Below, piece after piece: positions 56,102 through 64,000 of a stretch of DNA of 64,000 bases. The notes beneath the pieces are model-generated. The model was not told where the DNA came from. It did no database searches and saw only the letters and a program-made list of their open reading frames with translations. Where the stretch lies: assembly GCA_022652545.1 (NCBI GenBank), contig JALCRM010000001.1:186001-250000 (forward strand), in the 5' to 3' direction. Positions within the stretch are counted from its first letter, which is position 1, and every line of letters starts with the position of its first letter. The translations under genes and the position numbers were made by a program. The DNA comes from Lachnospiraceae bacterium. GTDB taxonomy: Bacteria; Bacillota; Clostridia; Lachnospirales; Lachnospiraceae.

Positions 56102-57655
56102 ATGTCTTTTACGACTTTTGCATTTGCTTTGTTTCTGGCGGCTTTTTATCTGCTCTATTTTCTGCTGCCTTCAAAGATCAGATGGGTGGTGCTGATTCCC
56201 GCGAACCTGATCTTTTATTGTGCGGCCGGCGTGAAGGAACTCCCGTTCATGCTGGCGGCAGCGGTCCTTTCGTACATCGCGGGGCGTTTCCTGCAGCGCG
56301 TCCAGGACCGCTATGCGGCGGAGAGAGAAAAACACAGGGGAACAGAGGCGGCGGCGGCCAGAAAACAGCTGAAGCAGGCGAAAGAGCGGCGCAGCCGCTT
56401 CATCCTGATCGCCGTCCTCATCCCGGTCATGGGGATCTGGGCCTTTTTTAAGGCCGACAGGACAGGCTCATTCACGGCGCCCTTTGCCATTTCCTACTAC
56501 ACGTTTATTGCGGTATCCTACTGCGCTGACGTTTTCCGCGGCAGGCACCGCTGCGAGACAAATTTTCTGAAGTTCTTTGCTTTTCTCACCTTTTTCCCGC
56601 AGATGGTGGAAGGCCCGATCAGCCGCTATGAAACCGTGGGAAAGGCCATCACGGAGCCGCACGGCTTTTCCTTTGACAGATTCGGGGAAGGCGTTGTGCG
56701 CGCCATGTGGGGCTATATCAAAAAGATGGTACTGGCAGACCGTCTCTGGAAGATCATTGCCTATGTCTACGGACTCGCCGACCCGACAGGTCCGCAGGTG
56801 CTCATGATCGTGCTGCTGCTTCCGCTGCAGCAGTTTGCCGATTTTTCAGGCTGCATGGATATCGCGCTCGGTTTTGCCCATGCCATGGGCATCGATCTGC
56901 AGGAGAACTTCCGGCAGCCGATCTTTTCCAGGTCGATCGAAGAGGTGTGGAGGCGCTGGCATATCACGCTGGGCGCTTTCTGCAGGGACTACATCTTTTA
57001 TCCGGTCTCGCTCCTGAAACCGCTGGCCAGGGCGTCCAAGAAGCTTTCCGTAAAGCATCCGAAGGCCGGCAGACTGCTTCCGGTCCTCGTTTCCCTTACG
57101 GCTGTCTGGACGTTCATGGGGCTCTGGCACGGATTTGCGTGGAAATACCTGATCTGGGGCTGGATGAACCTGTTTTTCATAGCCGGCGGAAATATTTTCA
57201 AGGAGCAGTATGCGCATCTGCGGACGGTTTTCCGCGTGCGTCAGGATTCACCCGCGTACAGTCTGTTTGCGATCGCCCGTACCTACCTGCTGTTCGGTTT
57301 CATGGAGCTTGTGTCTGACGGCAGCAGTGCAGGCTCGGCGCTGCACTTTCTGCGCCGGATGTTTTCGGCCTCCGGGTGGCATGCCGGGGATACGGCCGGC
57401 GAGGCACCGGTCCTTGTTGGAACGGCGCTGCAGGCAGGGCTCGGGATACCGGATCTCTGGATCATTGCCGTGTTTACGGCGCTGTGCCTTGCGGCAGAGA
57501 TCTGCAAGGAGCGCGGGAAACCGCCGCTGGCCCGCTTTTCCGGGTTGCCGGCCCTTCCGAGATGTCTGCTGGATACCGCGATGCTTTTCTGCATCCTGAT
57601 GCTGGCGCTCACGGCTTCCGAGGCGGGTACCGGTTTTGCATACGCCAGGTTCTGA
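56102..57655 (+). CDS. MBOAT family O-acyltransferase (AlgI/DltB-like)
   Basis: AISYYTFIAVSYCADVFRG; FLTFFPQMVEGPISRY; FADFSGCMDIALGFAHAMGIDLQENFRQPIFSRSIEEVWRRWHITLGAFCRDYIFYPVSL; MGLWHGFAWKYLIWG. Confidence 0.95.
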   Translation: MSFTTFAFALFLAAFYLLYFLLPSKIRWVVLIPANLIFYCAAGVKELPFMLAAAVLSYIAGRFLQRVQDRYAAEREKHRGTEAAAARKQLKQAKERRSRFILIAVLIPVMGIWAFFKADRTGSFTAPFAISYYTFIAVSYCADVFRGRHRCETNFLKFFAFLTFFPQMVEGPISRYETVGKAITEPHGFSFDRFGEGVVRAMWGYIKKMVLADRLWKIIAYVYGLADPTGPQVLMIVLLLPLQQFADFSGCMDIALGFAHAMGIDLQENFRQPIFSRSIEEVWRRWHITLGAFCRDYIFYPVSLLKPLARASKKLSVKHPKAGRLLPVLVSLTAVWTFMGLWHGFAWKYLIWGWMNLFFIAGGNIFKEQYAHLRTVFRVRQDSPAYSLFAIARTYLLFGFMELVSDGSSAGSALHFLRRMFSASGWHAGDTAGEAPVLVGTALQAGLGIPDLWIIAVFTALCLAAEICKERGKPPLARFSGLPALPRCLLDTAMLFCILMLALTASEAGTGFAYARF

Positions 57656-57669
57656 AAGAAAACGGGAAT

Positions 57670-59112
57670 ATGAGAAAATTTTTTGCAAAACATAAAAATC
57701 TGACCAGGGTCCTGCTGCTCGTTCTCATACTGTGTCTGACCGAGACCGTCTTTGAATTCTTTCTGGTCCCGAGGAGAACGGACAGGGAAGAGAGAGAGAA
57801 TGCGATCCGCATCAATGCAGAGAGAGGACTTACTCCGGATACGCTGCTGCTTGGCAATTCGACGGCGTCCTTTGCCCTGCGTCCGGAAGTCTTCGATACA
57901 GAGCTTCACGGCACGGACTTTACGCTGAACCTTTCGAGCGGCCTGCGGAGTCTGCGCGGCATGTACTATTCGCTGCTCGATATGACCGCAAGGTACGACA
58001 TAAAGACAGTGGTCATCAGTGTGGAGTATCTGCAGGTCATGGAACAGGCCATGTCCCCGGAAGCAGAGCTGCTGGTCATCGATGAAATGAAGGATCCGCG
58101 GTCGATCACGGAGGATATCCGCGATACCTTTACGGTGGAACAGCTGCCGTTCCTGCTGAAAAGTTTCCGCTACCGCACGAATATGCATGCGGCGGGAAAG
58201 ATCGCGGGGGAAAAGATCGCGCAGTTTTCGGCCCGGGACAGTGAAGCCGGCGCAGCCGATAAACCGGCAGCGGCCGATAAGCCGGAGGCGACCGATAAGC
58301 CGGCGGCCGATAAACCGGCAGCGGCCCCGAAGGCCGCAGGTTCCGAAAAAAAGGAAGCTGCAGCGCCGAAGAAGGTCTGGCTTGACAACGGAAAGGTGGG
58401 GTTTGTAGTCAATCTGCCCTGGAAGGCCGACATGAAAATGACGTCTTATCTCGACAGGATGCTGGACCTGTGCAGGAAAAAAGGTATAGAGGTGTACCTC
58501 GTCAGCACGCCGCTGACGATGACGGCACTCGTCAATGCCGGGGACTGTGAACTGGCTCACGATGTCGTGCAGAAGGAGGCGGACAGGTACGGCGTTCCTT
58601 ACTTTGACATGAACCTGATCCGTGACAGACAGCAGAAATTCCCGAACATTTACATGACGGATTCCGAGCATCTCAACATGGACGGCGCCAAAAAGTGCAC
58701 CGGCATGCTGTGCAGTGCCATCCACTATTATCGCAAGGAAAAAAGTGACGGCGGGCTGCTCTACACCGGATACGGGGAAGCGAGGGCTGCTCTGAAGGGC
58801 ATTCTCGGCGTGGATTTCGACACGGAGCCGACGGATGATGAAAAGGACCCCGACGCCAGACTCATCCGTGCGGACTGTGCGACGGCGGGAGATACGGAGA
58901 CGGAGTACAAATACACGGTGCAGGCTGCCGGAAGCAAGTCGGAGACACTGCTGCAGGATTATTCCGCAAAGGCCACCTGTCCGCTGCCCGGGAAATATTC
59001 GGACGTGGACGAAACGCTGACCGTCTATGTGCGGAAAAAAGGCGATACGGAACCTGTCTGCTTCCGCTCCAAAAAGATCAATGAAGAGACCTGGAAAGAC
59101 GATGCACACTGA
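57670..59112 (+). CDS. SGNH/DltD/AlgX-like extracytoplasmic acetylation partner
   Basis: N-terminal TM anchor; LLLGNSTASFALRPEVFDTELHGTDFTLNLSSG; follows MBOAT gene; MTDSEHLNMDGAKKCTGML (catalytic-like DxxH/HLN motif). Confidence 0.7.
   Translation: MRKFFAKHKNLTRVLLLVLILCLTETVFEFFLVPRRTDREERENAIRINAERGLTPDTLLLGNSTASFALRPEVFDTELHGTDFTLNLSSGLRSLRGMYYSLLDMTARYDIKTVVISVEYLQVMEQAMSPEAELLVIDEMKDPRSITEDIRDTFTVEQLPFLLKSFRYRTNMHAAGKIAGEKIAQFSARDSEAGAADKPAAADKPEATDKPAADKPAAAPKAAGSEKKEAAAPKKVWLDNGKVGFVVNLPWKADMKMTSYLDRMLDLCRKKGIEVYLVSTPLTMTALVNAGDCELAHDVVQKEADRYGVPYFDMNLIRDRQQKFPNIYMTDSEHLNMDGAKKCTGMLCSAIHYYRKEKSDGGLLYTGYGEARAALKGILGVDFDTEPTDDEKDPDARLIRADCATAGDTETEYKYTVQAAGSKSETLLQDYSAKATCPLPGKYSDVDETLTVYVRKKGDTEPVCFRSKKINEETWKDDAH
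58255..58323 (+). repeat. In-frame 18-bp tandem repeat encoding (A/T)DKPxA
   Basis: GCCGATAAACCGGCAGCG / GCCGATAAGCCGGAGGCG / ACCGATAAGCCGGCG / GCCGATAAACCGGCAGCG; first and last units are identical. Confidence 0.9.
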
Positions 59113-59172
59113 CGGTCCGGGCGTGCGGGGACAGCGGCGTACGGCAGAAGCGGACAAGGAGCCTGTTTTCTC

Positions 59173-59201
59173 TTGATTCGGGAAGCAGGTTGTTGTATTA
59201 T
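59173..59201 (+). promoter_or_regulatory. Putative sigma-A promoter (TTGATT-N17-TATTAT) upstream of aminotransferase
   Basis: TTGATT 59173-59178; TATTAT 59196-59201. Confidence 0.55.
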
Positions 59202-59213
59202 ATTTTCCGTCGT

Positions 59214-59235
59214 GATTGTATTCGTGGATACAATC
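59214..59235 (+). promoter_or_regulatory. Inverted repeat GATTGTAT-N6-ATACAATC, candidate operator or leader hairpin
   Basis: Perfect 8-bp dyad just downstream of the predicted -10. Confidence 0.6.
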
Positions 59236-59285
59236 ATCCAGTCTTGTAAATAACGGGAACACACTCTGATCAGGAGGAAAGGATC

Positions 59286-60485
59286 ATGTCGCTCGAACTT
59301 TCAGAAAAAGCCAGGGAAGTCAAACCTTCGTCCACCCTCGCGATATCCGCAAAGGCAAAACAGATGCAGGCGGATGGCATCGACGTCGTCGGCTTCGGCG
59401 CCGGGGAACCGGATTTCACAACGCCGAAAAATATCTGCGATGCCGCAGAGAAAGCGATCGAAGAAGGTTTTACAAAGTATACGCCGGCATCAGGGACCAA
59501 TGAACTGAAGCAGGCAGTCTCCGAAAAATTCCGGAAATTCAACGGCCTTACCTATAAGCCTTCGCAGATCGTCATCAGCAACGGGGGCAAACACGCGCTG
59601 ACCAATATTTTTACGGTGCTTGTCAATCCCGGTGACGAAGTGATCATTCCGGCGCCTTACTGGCTGAGCTATCCCGAGATGGTCAAGCTGGCGGGCGGCG
59701 TGCCGGTCTTTGTATACGGCGCAAAGGACAATGGCTTCAAGCCTACCGCACAGCAGATCGAAGCGGCGGTGACCGACAGGACGAAGGCACTTGTCCTGAA
59801 CACGCCGAACAATCCTACCGGCATGATCTACACGAAAGAGGAACTGGAGGCGATCGCCGAGGTCGCCGTCAGCAGGGATTTCTATGTCATCGCGGATGAG
59901 ATGTATGAACAGCTCGTCTACTGCGGAAAACAGCATGTCAGCATTGCCGGTCTCGGCAGCGCGATCTATGAACGTACGATCACATGCTCCGGACTTTCGA
60001 AGAGCTATGCCATGACGGGGTGGCGCGTCGGCTACATCGGGGCACCGGAAAAGATCGCAAAGCTGATAGGTGCCGTGCAGTCCCACCAGACCTCCAATGT
60101 GTGTTCGATCGCTCAGAAGGCGGCCGTCGAGGCACTGAACGGGCCGCAGGATTCCGTCGAAGCCATGCGGAAGGAATTTGACGCGCGCAGGCAGCACATG
60201 GCGGACAGGCTCGCCGGGATACCGGATGCGGACTTCCTGGTACCGGAGGGTGCTTTCTATTTCTTTGTGGGACTGGGCAGTGCCCTGAAGAAGAGCTATA
60301 AGGGAGAAACGGTCGGTACGGCCGCGAGGCTTGCGGAGATCATGCTGAACGATTTTCACGTTGTTGTCGTGCCCTGTGCCGATTTCGGCTTCCCGGACTA
60401 TGTGAGGCTTTCCTATGCGACCAGCATGGAGGTCATCGACAAGGGACTGGACCGCATTGCCGCCTGCCTGAAAGCTCTCGGCTGA
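59286..60485 (+). CDS. Pyridoxal-phosphate aminotransferase (aspartate aminotransferase class I, AspB-like)
   Basis: GAGEPDFTTPKNICDAAEKAIEEGFTKYTPASGTNELK; LNTPNNPTG; CSGLSKSYAMTGWRVGY. Confidence 0.95.
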   Translation: MSLELSEKAREVKPSSTLAISAKAKQMQADGIDVVGFGAGEPDFTTPKNICDAAEKAIEEGFTKYTPASGTNELKQAVSEKFRKFNGLTYKPSQIVISNGGKHALTNIFTVLVNPGDEVIIPAPYWLSYPEMVKLAGGVPVFVYGAKDNGFKPTAQQIEAAVTDRTKALVLNTPNNPTGMIYTKEELEAIAEVAVSRDFYVIADEMYEQLVYCGKQHVSIAGLGSAIYERTITCSGLSKSYAMTGWRVGYIGAPEKIAKLIGAVQSHQTSNVCSIAQKAAVEALNGPQDSVEAMRKEFDARRQHMADRLAGIPDADFLVPEGAFYFFVGLGSALKKSYKGETVGTAARLAEIMLNDFHVVVVPCADFGFPDYVRLSYATSMEVIDKGLDRIAACLKALG

Positions 60486-60526
60486 AGGCAATCCGGACAC
60501 TGAAAGAGATGGATTCTCAAAGGAAC

Positions 60527-60556
60527 GGGGACGCGTAAGGCGTCCCTGTTTGATTT
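60527..60556 (+). terminator. Rho-independent terminator of the aminotransferase gene
   Basis: GGGGACGC-gtaag-GCGTCCCT then GTTTGATTT. Confidence 0.65.
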
Positions 60557-60683
60557 CCGCGGGCAATGAGCCAAGGTCATGCCGGCATGATTTGGAAAAC
60601 TGCATGAAATGGTGTAGTATGTTTTTATGCTTTTTGCGAAGCAGAATACAAAGGTATCGGGAAAGTATACGGAAGGAGCCTGC

Positions 60684-61232
60684 ATGGCTGACGGGAAATA
60701 TGAACGGCTGTCGCGCAAATTGGTACGCAAAGGGATCGTGATCGATGAATACATCGATACGATGTCCATTCCCAACGGCATGGTGGAAGAGTGGGATTTC
60801 ATCGACCACAAGGGTGCCGCTGCCGTTGTACCCGTTCTGGATGACGGCAGGATCCTGATGGTGAACCAGTACCGCAACGCACTGGAGCGCATGACGGTCG
60901 AACTGCCTGCCGGAGGTCTGAAGACCCGGGAAGAGCCGATGAAGGAAGCGGCTGCCAGGGAACTGGAGGAGGAGACCGGCTACCGCTGTGACGACAGGGA
61001 TCTGACCTTCCTTATCAGTGTGCGTACCACGGTGGCTTTCTGCAATGAACACATCGAGATCTATCTGGCCAGGAATCTGAAGCCCGGCCGGCAGAATCTG
61101 GATCCGGATGAGTTTCTGAACGTAAAGGCGTACACAGTGGAAGAACTGAAGGACATGATCTTTGCGGGCAGGCTGGAAGACGGGAAGACGATCGCCGGCA
61201 TCATGTGCTACGTGGAAAAATATCTGAGATGA
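60684..61232 (+). CDS. NUDIX hydrolase (ADP-ribose pyrophosphatase-like)
   Basis: Nudix box GGLKTREEPMKEAAARELEEETGY. Confidence 0.92.
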   Translation: MADGKYERLSRKLVRKGIVIDEYIDTMSIPNGMVEEWDFIDHKGAAAVVPVLDDGRILMVNQYRNALERMTVELPAGGLKTREEPMKEAAARELEEETGYRCDDRDLTFLISVRTTVAFCNEHIEIYLARNLKPGRQNLDPDEFLNVKAYTVEELKDMIFAGRLEDGKTIAGIMCYVEKYLR

Positions 61233-61247
61233 CAGGGAGAACCGTAC

Positions 61248-62279
61248 ATGTCTTTTAAATATATCCAGGAGCTGCCTTCTCCGGCGGAGATCCAGTCCGA
61301 GATCCCCATGCCGGAGGAACTGAAAAAACTGAAGGCTGCCAGAGACAGGTCGATCAGCGCCGTGCTGACGGGAAAGAGCGAGAAGTTCCTGCTGATCATC
61401 GGCCCGTGTTCCGCGGACAACGAAGAGGCAGTGTGCGAATACGTTTCCAGGCTGGCAAAGGTCAATGAAAACGTGAAGGACAGGCTGATTCTGATACCGC
61501 GCGTCTATACGAACAAGCCCCGCACTACCGGCGAAGGCTACAAGGGCATCGCCTCCCAGCCGGACCCGGAGGGCAAAACAGATCCCAGGGCCGGCCTCAT
61601 CGCCATGCGTCGCATGCATATCCACGCGATCGCCGTTTCCGGTCTGACGCCTGCGGATGAAATGCTCTATCCGGACAACTGGGGCTATGTAGAGGACATC
61701 CTGTCCTATGTCGCGATCGGGGCGCGTTCCGTCGAAGACCAGCAGCACCGGCTGACCGTGAGCGGCTTCGATGTGGCGGCGGGCATGAAAAATCCCACGA
61801 GCGGAGACCTTTCGGTCATGCTGAACTCTGTCTACGCGGCGCAGCATCCGCACGGCTTCGTGCACCGGGGGTGGGCAGTCGAGACGACGGGCAACCCGCT
61901 GGCGCACACGGTCCTGCGAGGGTCGGTCAACGCATACGGGCGGAGTTTTCCGAATTACCACTACGAGGACCTGTTCCATCTTTACGAGCTCTATGAGGAA
62001 CGGAACCTGGTGAACCCGGCCTGTGTCGTCGACACCAACCACAACAACTCCGGGAAACAGTTCAGGCAGCAGATCCGCATTGCCAACGAGGTCCTCCGCA
62101 GCCGGCAGCAGAGCCCGGAAATACACAGCCTTGTAAAAGGCCTTATGATCGAAAGCTACCTGGCCGAGGGCTGCCAGAAGATCGGGGAAGGGCATACATA
62201 CGGGAAGTCCATCACGGATCCATGCCTGGGATGGGAAGATACGGAACGGCTGATCTATGATATTGCGGAACACTGCTGA
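61248..62279 (+). CDS. 3-deoxy-7-phosphoheptulonate synthase (class I, AroG/F/H-type)
   Basis: LLIIGPCSADNEEAVCEYVSRLA; IPRVYTNKPRTTGEGYKG; LMIESYLAEGCQ. Confidence 0.95.
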   Translation: MSFKYIQELPSPAEIQSEIPMPEELKKLKAARDRSISAVLTGKSEKFLLIIGPCSADNEEAVCEYVSRLAKVNENVKDRLILIPRVYTNKPRTTGEGYKGIASQPDPEGKTDPRAGLIAMRRMHIHAIAVSGLTPADEMLYPDNWGYVEDILSYVAIGARSVEDQQHRLTVSGFDVAAGMKNPTSGDLSVMLNSVYAAQHPHGFVHRGWAVETTGNPLAHTVLRGSVNAYGRSFPNYHYEDLFHLYELYEERNLVNPACVVDTNHNNSGKQFRQQIRIANEVLRSRQQSPEIHSLVKGLMIESYLAEGCQKIGEGHTYGKSITDPCLGWEDTERLIYDIAEHC

Positions 62280-62315
62280 CAGGGAAAATATCAGATATCG
62301 GGAGGGGACTCTGCT

Positions 62316-63761
62316 ATGAAGAAGATTCTATTTGCCGCATCGGAAAGCGTACCTTTTATCAAAACAGGAGGCCTGGCGGATGTAGTGGGCTCCCTGCCCA
62401 AGGAACTGGATCCTGCGTTCTATGATGTGCGCGTCATCCTGCCCAAGTATTCCTGCATGAAGCAGGCCGTCAAGGACAGAATGCAGTTTGTTACCAGCTT
62501 CTATATGGATTTCAACTGGAAGAATGAATACGTAGGTCTGCTGACGGCGAAGGAAGGGAACGTCACCTTCTACTTTATCGACAATGAGTACTATTTCAGC
62601 GGGGACAAGGTCTATACGGACAGCCCGGTGTGGGAGATCGAGCGGTACGCGTATTTTTCAAAGGCGGTCCTTTCCGCGCTGCCTGTGCTGGATTTCCGCC
62701 CGGATCTGATCCACTGCCACGACTGGCAGACAGGACTCATCCCGGTCTACCTGAAGGAAAGATTCGCTTCCAATCCGTTTTTTGGCGGTATCAAAACAGT
62801 CATGACGATCCATAACCTGAAATTCCAGGGCGTGTGGGATGTCAAAACAGTAGCGGGCATCACGGGACTGTCAGCCTCCTATTTCACCCCGGACAAACTG
62901 GAATTCCACCGCGACGCGGATCTCCTGAAGGGAGGTCTTGTCTATGCGGACGCGATCACCACTGTGAGCCCGACCTATGCCGAAGAGATCAAGACACCGT
63001 TCTACGGCGAAGGCCTGGACGGTCTGATGAATGCACGTGCAAACAGCCTGCGGGGCATCCTGAACGGGATCGACTACGATACATTCAATCCGTCGGGCGA
63101 CAGATATATCACACACCCGTACGATGCCATCAGTTTCCGCAAGGAAAAAGTAAAGAACAAGCGGGATCTGCAGCAGCAGCTGGGCCTGGAGGAGGACGAC
63201 AAGGTCATGATGATCGGCATGGTCTCGCGTCTTACCGACCAGAAGGGCTTCGACCTGATCTCCTATGTTATGGATGAACTTTGCCAGGACGCCGTTCAGA
63301 TCGTCGTGCTCGGCACCGGCGAAGAACGGTATGAGAACATGTTCCGGCACTTTGACTGGAAGTACAACAGCAGAGTGAGCGCCAACATCTGTTATTCCGA
63401 AGAACTGTCCCACCGCATCTATGCTTCTTCGGATGTTTTCCTGATGCCGTCCCTGTTCGAGCCCTGCGGGCTCAGCCAGCTGATGGCGCTGCGTTACGGC
63501 ACGATCCCGGTAGTGCGGGAGACGGGCGGGCTCAAGGATACGGTCGAACCCTACAACGAATTCCAGGGCACCGGCACCGGCTTCAGTTTTACCAACTACA
63601 ACGCGCATGAGATGCTGCGTACGATACGCTATGCGGAACGTGTTTTCTACGACCGCAAGCGGGAGTGGAACAAGATGATCGACCGTGCCATGGCGGCGGA
63701 TTTTTCGTGGAAGAGATCTGCTGAAAAGTATCAGGAGATGTATGACTGGCTCATCGGCTGA
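62316..63761 (+). CDS. glgA: Glycogen synthase (ADP-glucose type)
   Basis: KKILFAASESVPFIKTGGLADVVGSLPKEL; HCHDWQTGLIPVYLK; MPSLFEPCGLSQLMALRYGTIPVVRETGGLKDTV. Confidence 0.97.
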   Translation: MKKILFAASESVPFIKTGGLADVVGSLPKELDPAFYDVRVILPKYSCMKQAVKDRMQFVTSFYMDFNWKNEYVGLLTAKEGNVTFYFIDNEYYFSGDKVYTDSPVWEIERYAYFSKAVLSALPVLDFRPDLIHCHDWQTGLIPVYLKERFASNPFFGGIKTVMTIHNLKFQGVWDVKTVAGITGLSASYFTPDKLEFHRDADLLKGGLVYADAITTVSPTYAEEIKTPFYGEGLDGLMNARANSLRGILNGIDYDTFNPSGDRYITHPYDAISFRKEKVKNKRDLQQQLGLEEDDKVMMIGMVSRLTDQKGFDLISYVMDELCQDAVQIVVLGTGEERYENMFRHFDWKYNSRVSANICYSEELSHRIYASSDVFLMPSLFEPCGLSQLMALRYGTIPVVRETGGLKDTVEPYNEFQGTGTGFSFTNYNAHEMLRTIRYAERVFYDRKREWNKMIDRAMAADFSWKRSAEKYQEMYDWLIG

Positions 63762-64000
63762 GCAAGACGCTTCGGGCAAAAACCATATTATCGTCCAGGC
63801 CGGTATACTGGCAGCGGCGAGTATCATAGTGCGTATCATAGGTCTGCTGTACCAGGCGCCGCTGACAGCCATTATCGGTGACGAAGGCAACGGCTACTAT
63901 AGCTATGCCTATAACATCTATACGATCGTGCTGCTGATCTCTTCCTACAGCATTCCCTCGGCGATCTCCAAGATCATGTCGCGGAAACTGGCGCTGGGAG
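63742..64000 (+). CDS. MATE/SpoVB-like polysaccharide biosynthesis membrane protein, truncated by window end
   Basis: Frame from ATG 63742: MTGSSAEQDASGKNHIIVQAGILAAASIIVRIIGLLYQAPLTAIIGDEGNGYYSYAYNIYTIVLLISSYSIPSAISKIMSRKLALG; overlaps the glgA 3' end by 20 bp. Confidence 0.85.
   Translation, partial: MTGSSAEQDASGKNHIIVQAGILAAASIIVRIIGLLYQAPLTAIIGDEGNGYYSYAYNIYTIVLLISSYSIPSAISKIMSRKLALG

Noticed and set aside
59490-62273. 927-aa minus-strand ORF
   Set aside because: Antisense to clear aminotransferase, NUDIX and DAHP synthase genes; no recognisable motifs and it crosses intergenic terminator/promoter signals.
1-64000. CRISPR array, tRNA or rRNA genes
   Set aside because: No regularly spaced direct repeats and no recognisable tRNA or rRNA sequence found by reading; a tRNAscan/CRISPR search was not possible.

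Overview
64-kb window of a high-GC Firmicute-like chromosome, probably Lachnospiraceae/Clostridia (inference from gene content). I see no rRNA, tRNA, CRISPR array, transposase or integrase. The window is dominated by a very large, almost entirely plus-strand surface-glycan locus. It contains about 17 glycosyltransferases, including GT10-like, GT11-like and O-FucT-like putative fucosyltransferases. It also encodes two PglK-like ABC flippases, a Wzx-like flippase, a run of large polytopic GT-C/Wzy-like membrane proteins, ManC, Ugd, an epimerase, a DegT aminotransferase, an unusual FAD oxidoreductase and an MBOAT/SGNH O-acetylation pair. The main block (about 11.4-50.5 kb) lies between recA-recX and rny (RNase Y), genes that are close neighbours in many Firmicutes. 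Smaller glycan modules lie outside both ends (4.0-8.1 kb and 52.3-59.1 kb). Housekeeping genes (aminotransferase, NUDIX, DAHP synthase, glgA) close the window. The most unusual non-coding signal is a hairpin present twice (8088-8116 and 8933-8960), with a compensatory base-pair change. Its 3' arm (CTCC) could instead pair with the adjacent Shine-Dalgarno, which is the architecture of a translational switch. It precedes a truncated sigma-70-like gene and an uncharacterised gene upstream of recA. All family names come from reading the translated ORFs; no database search was run.
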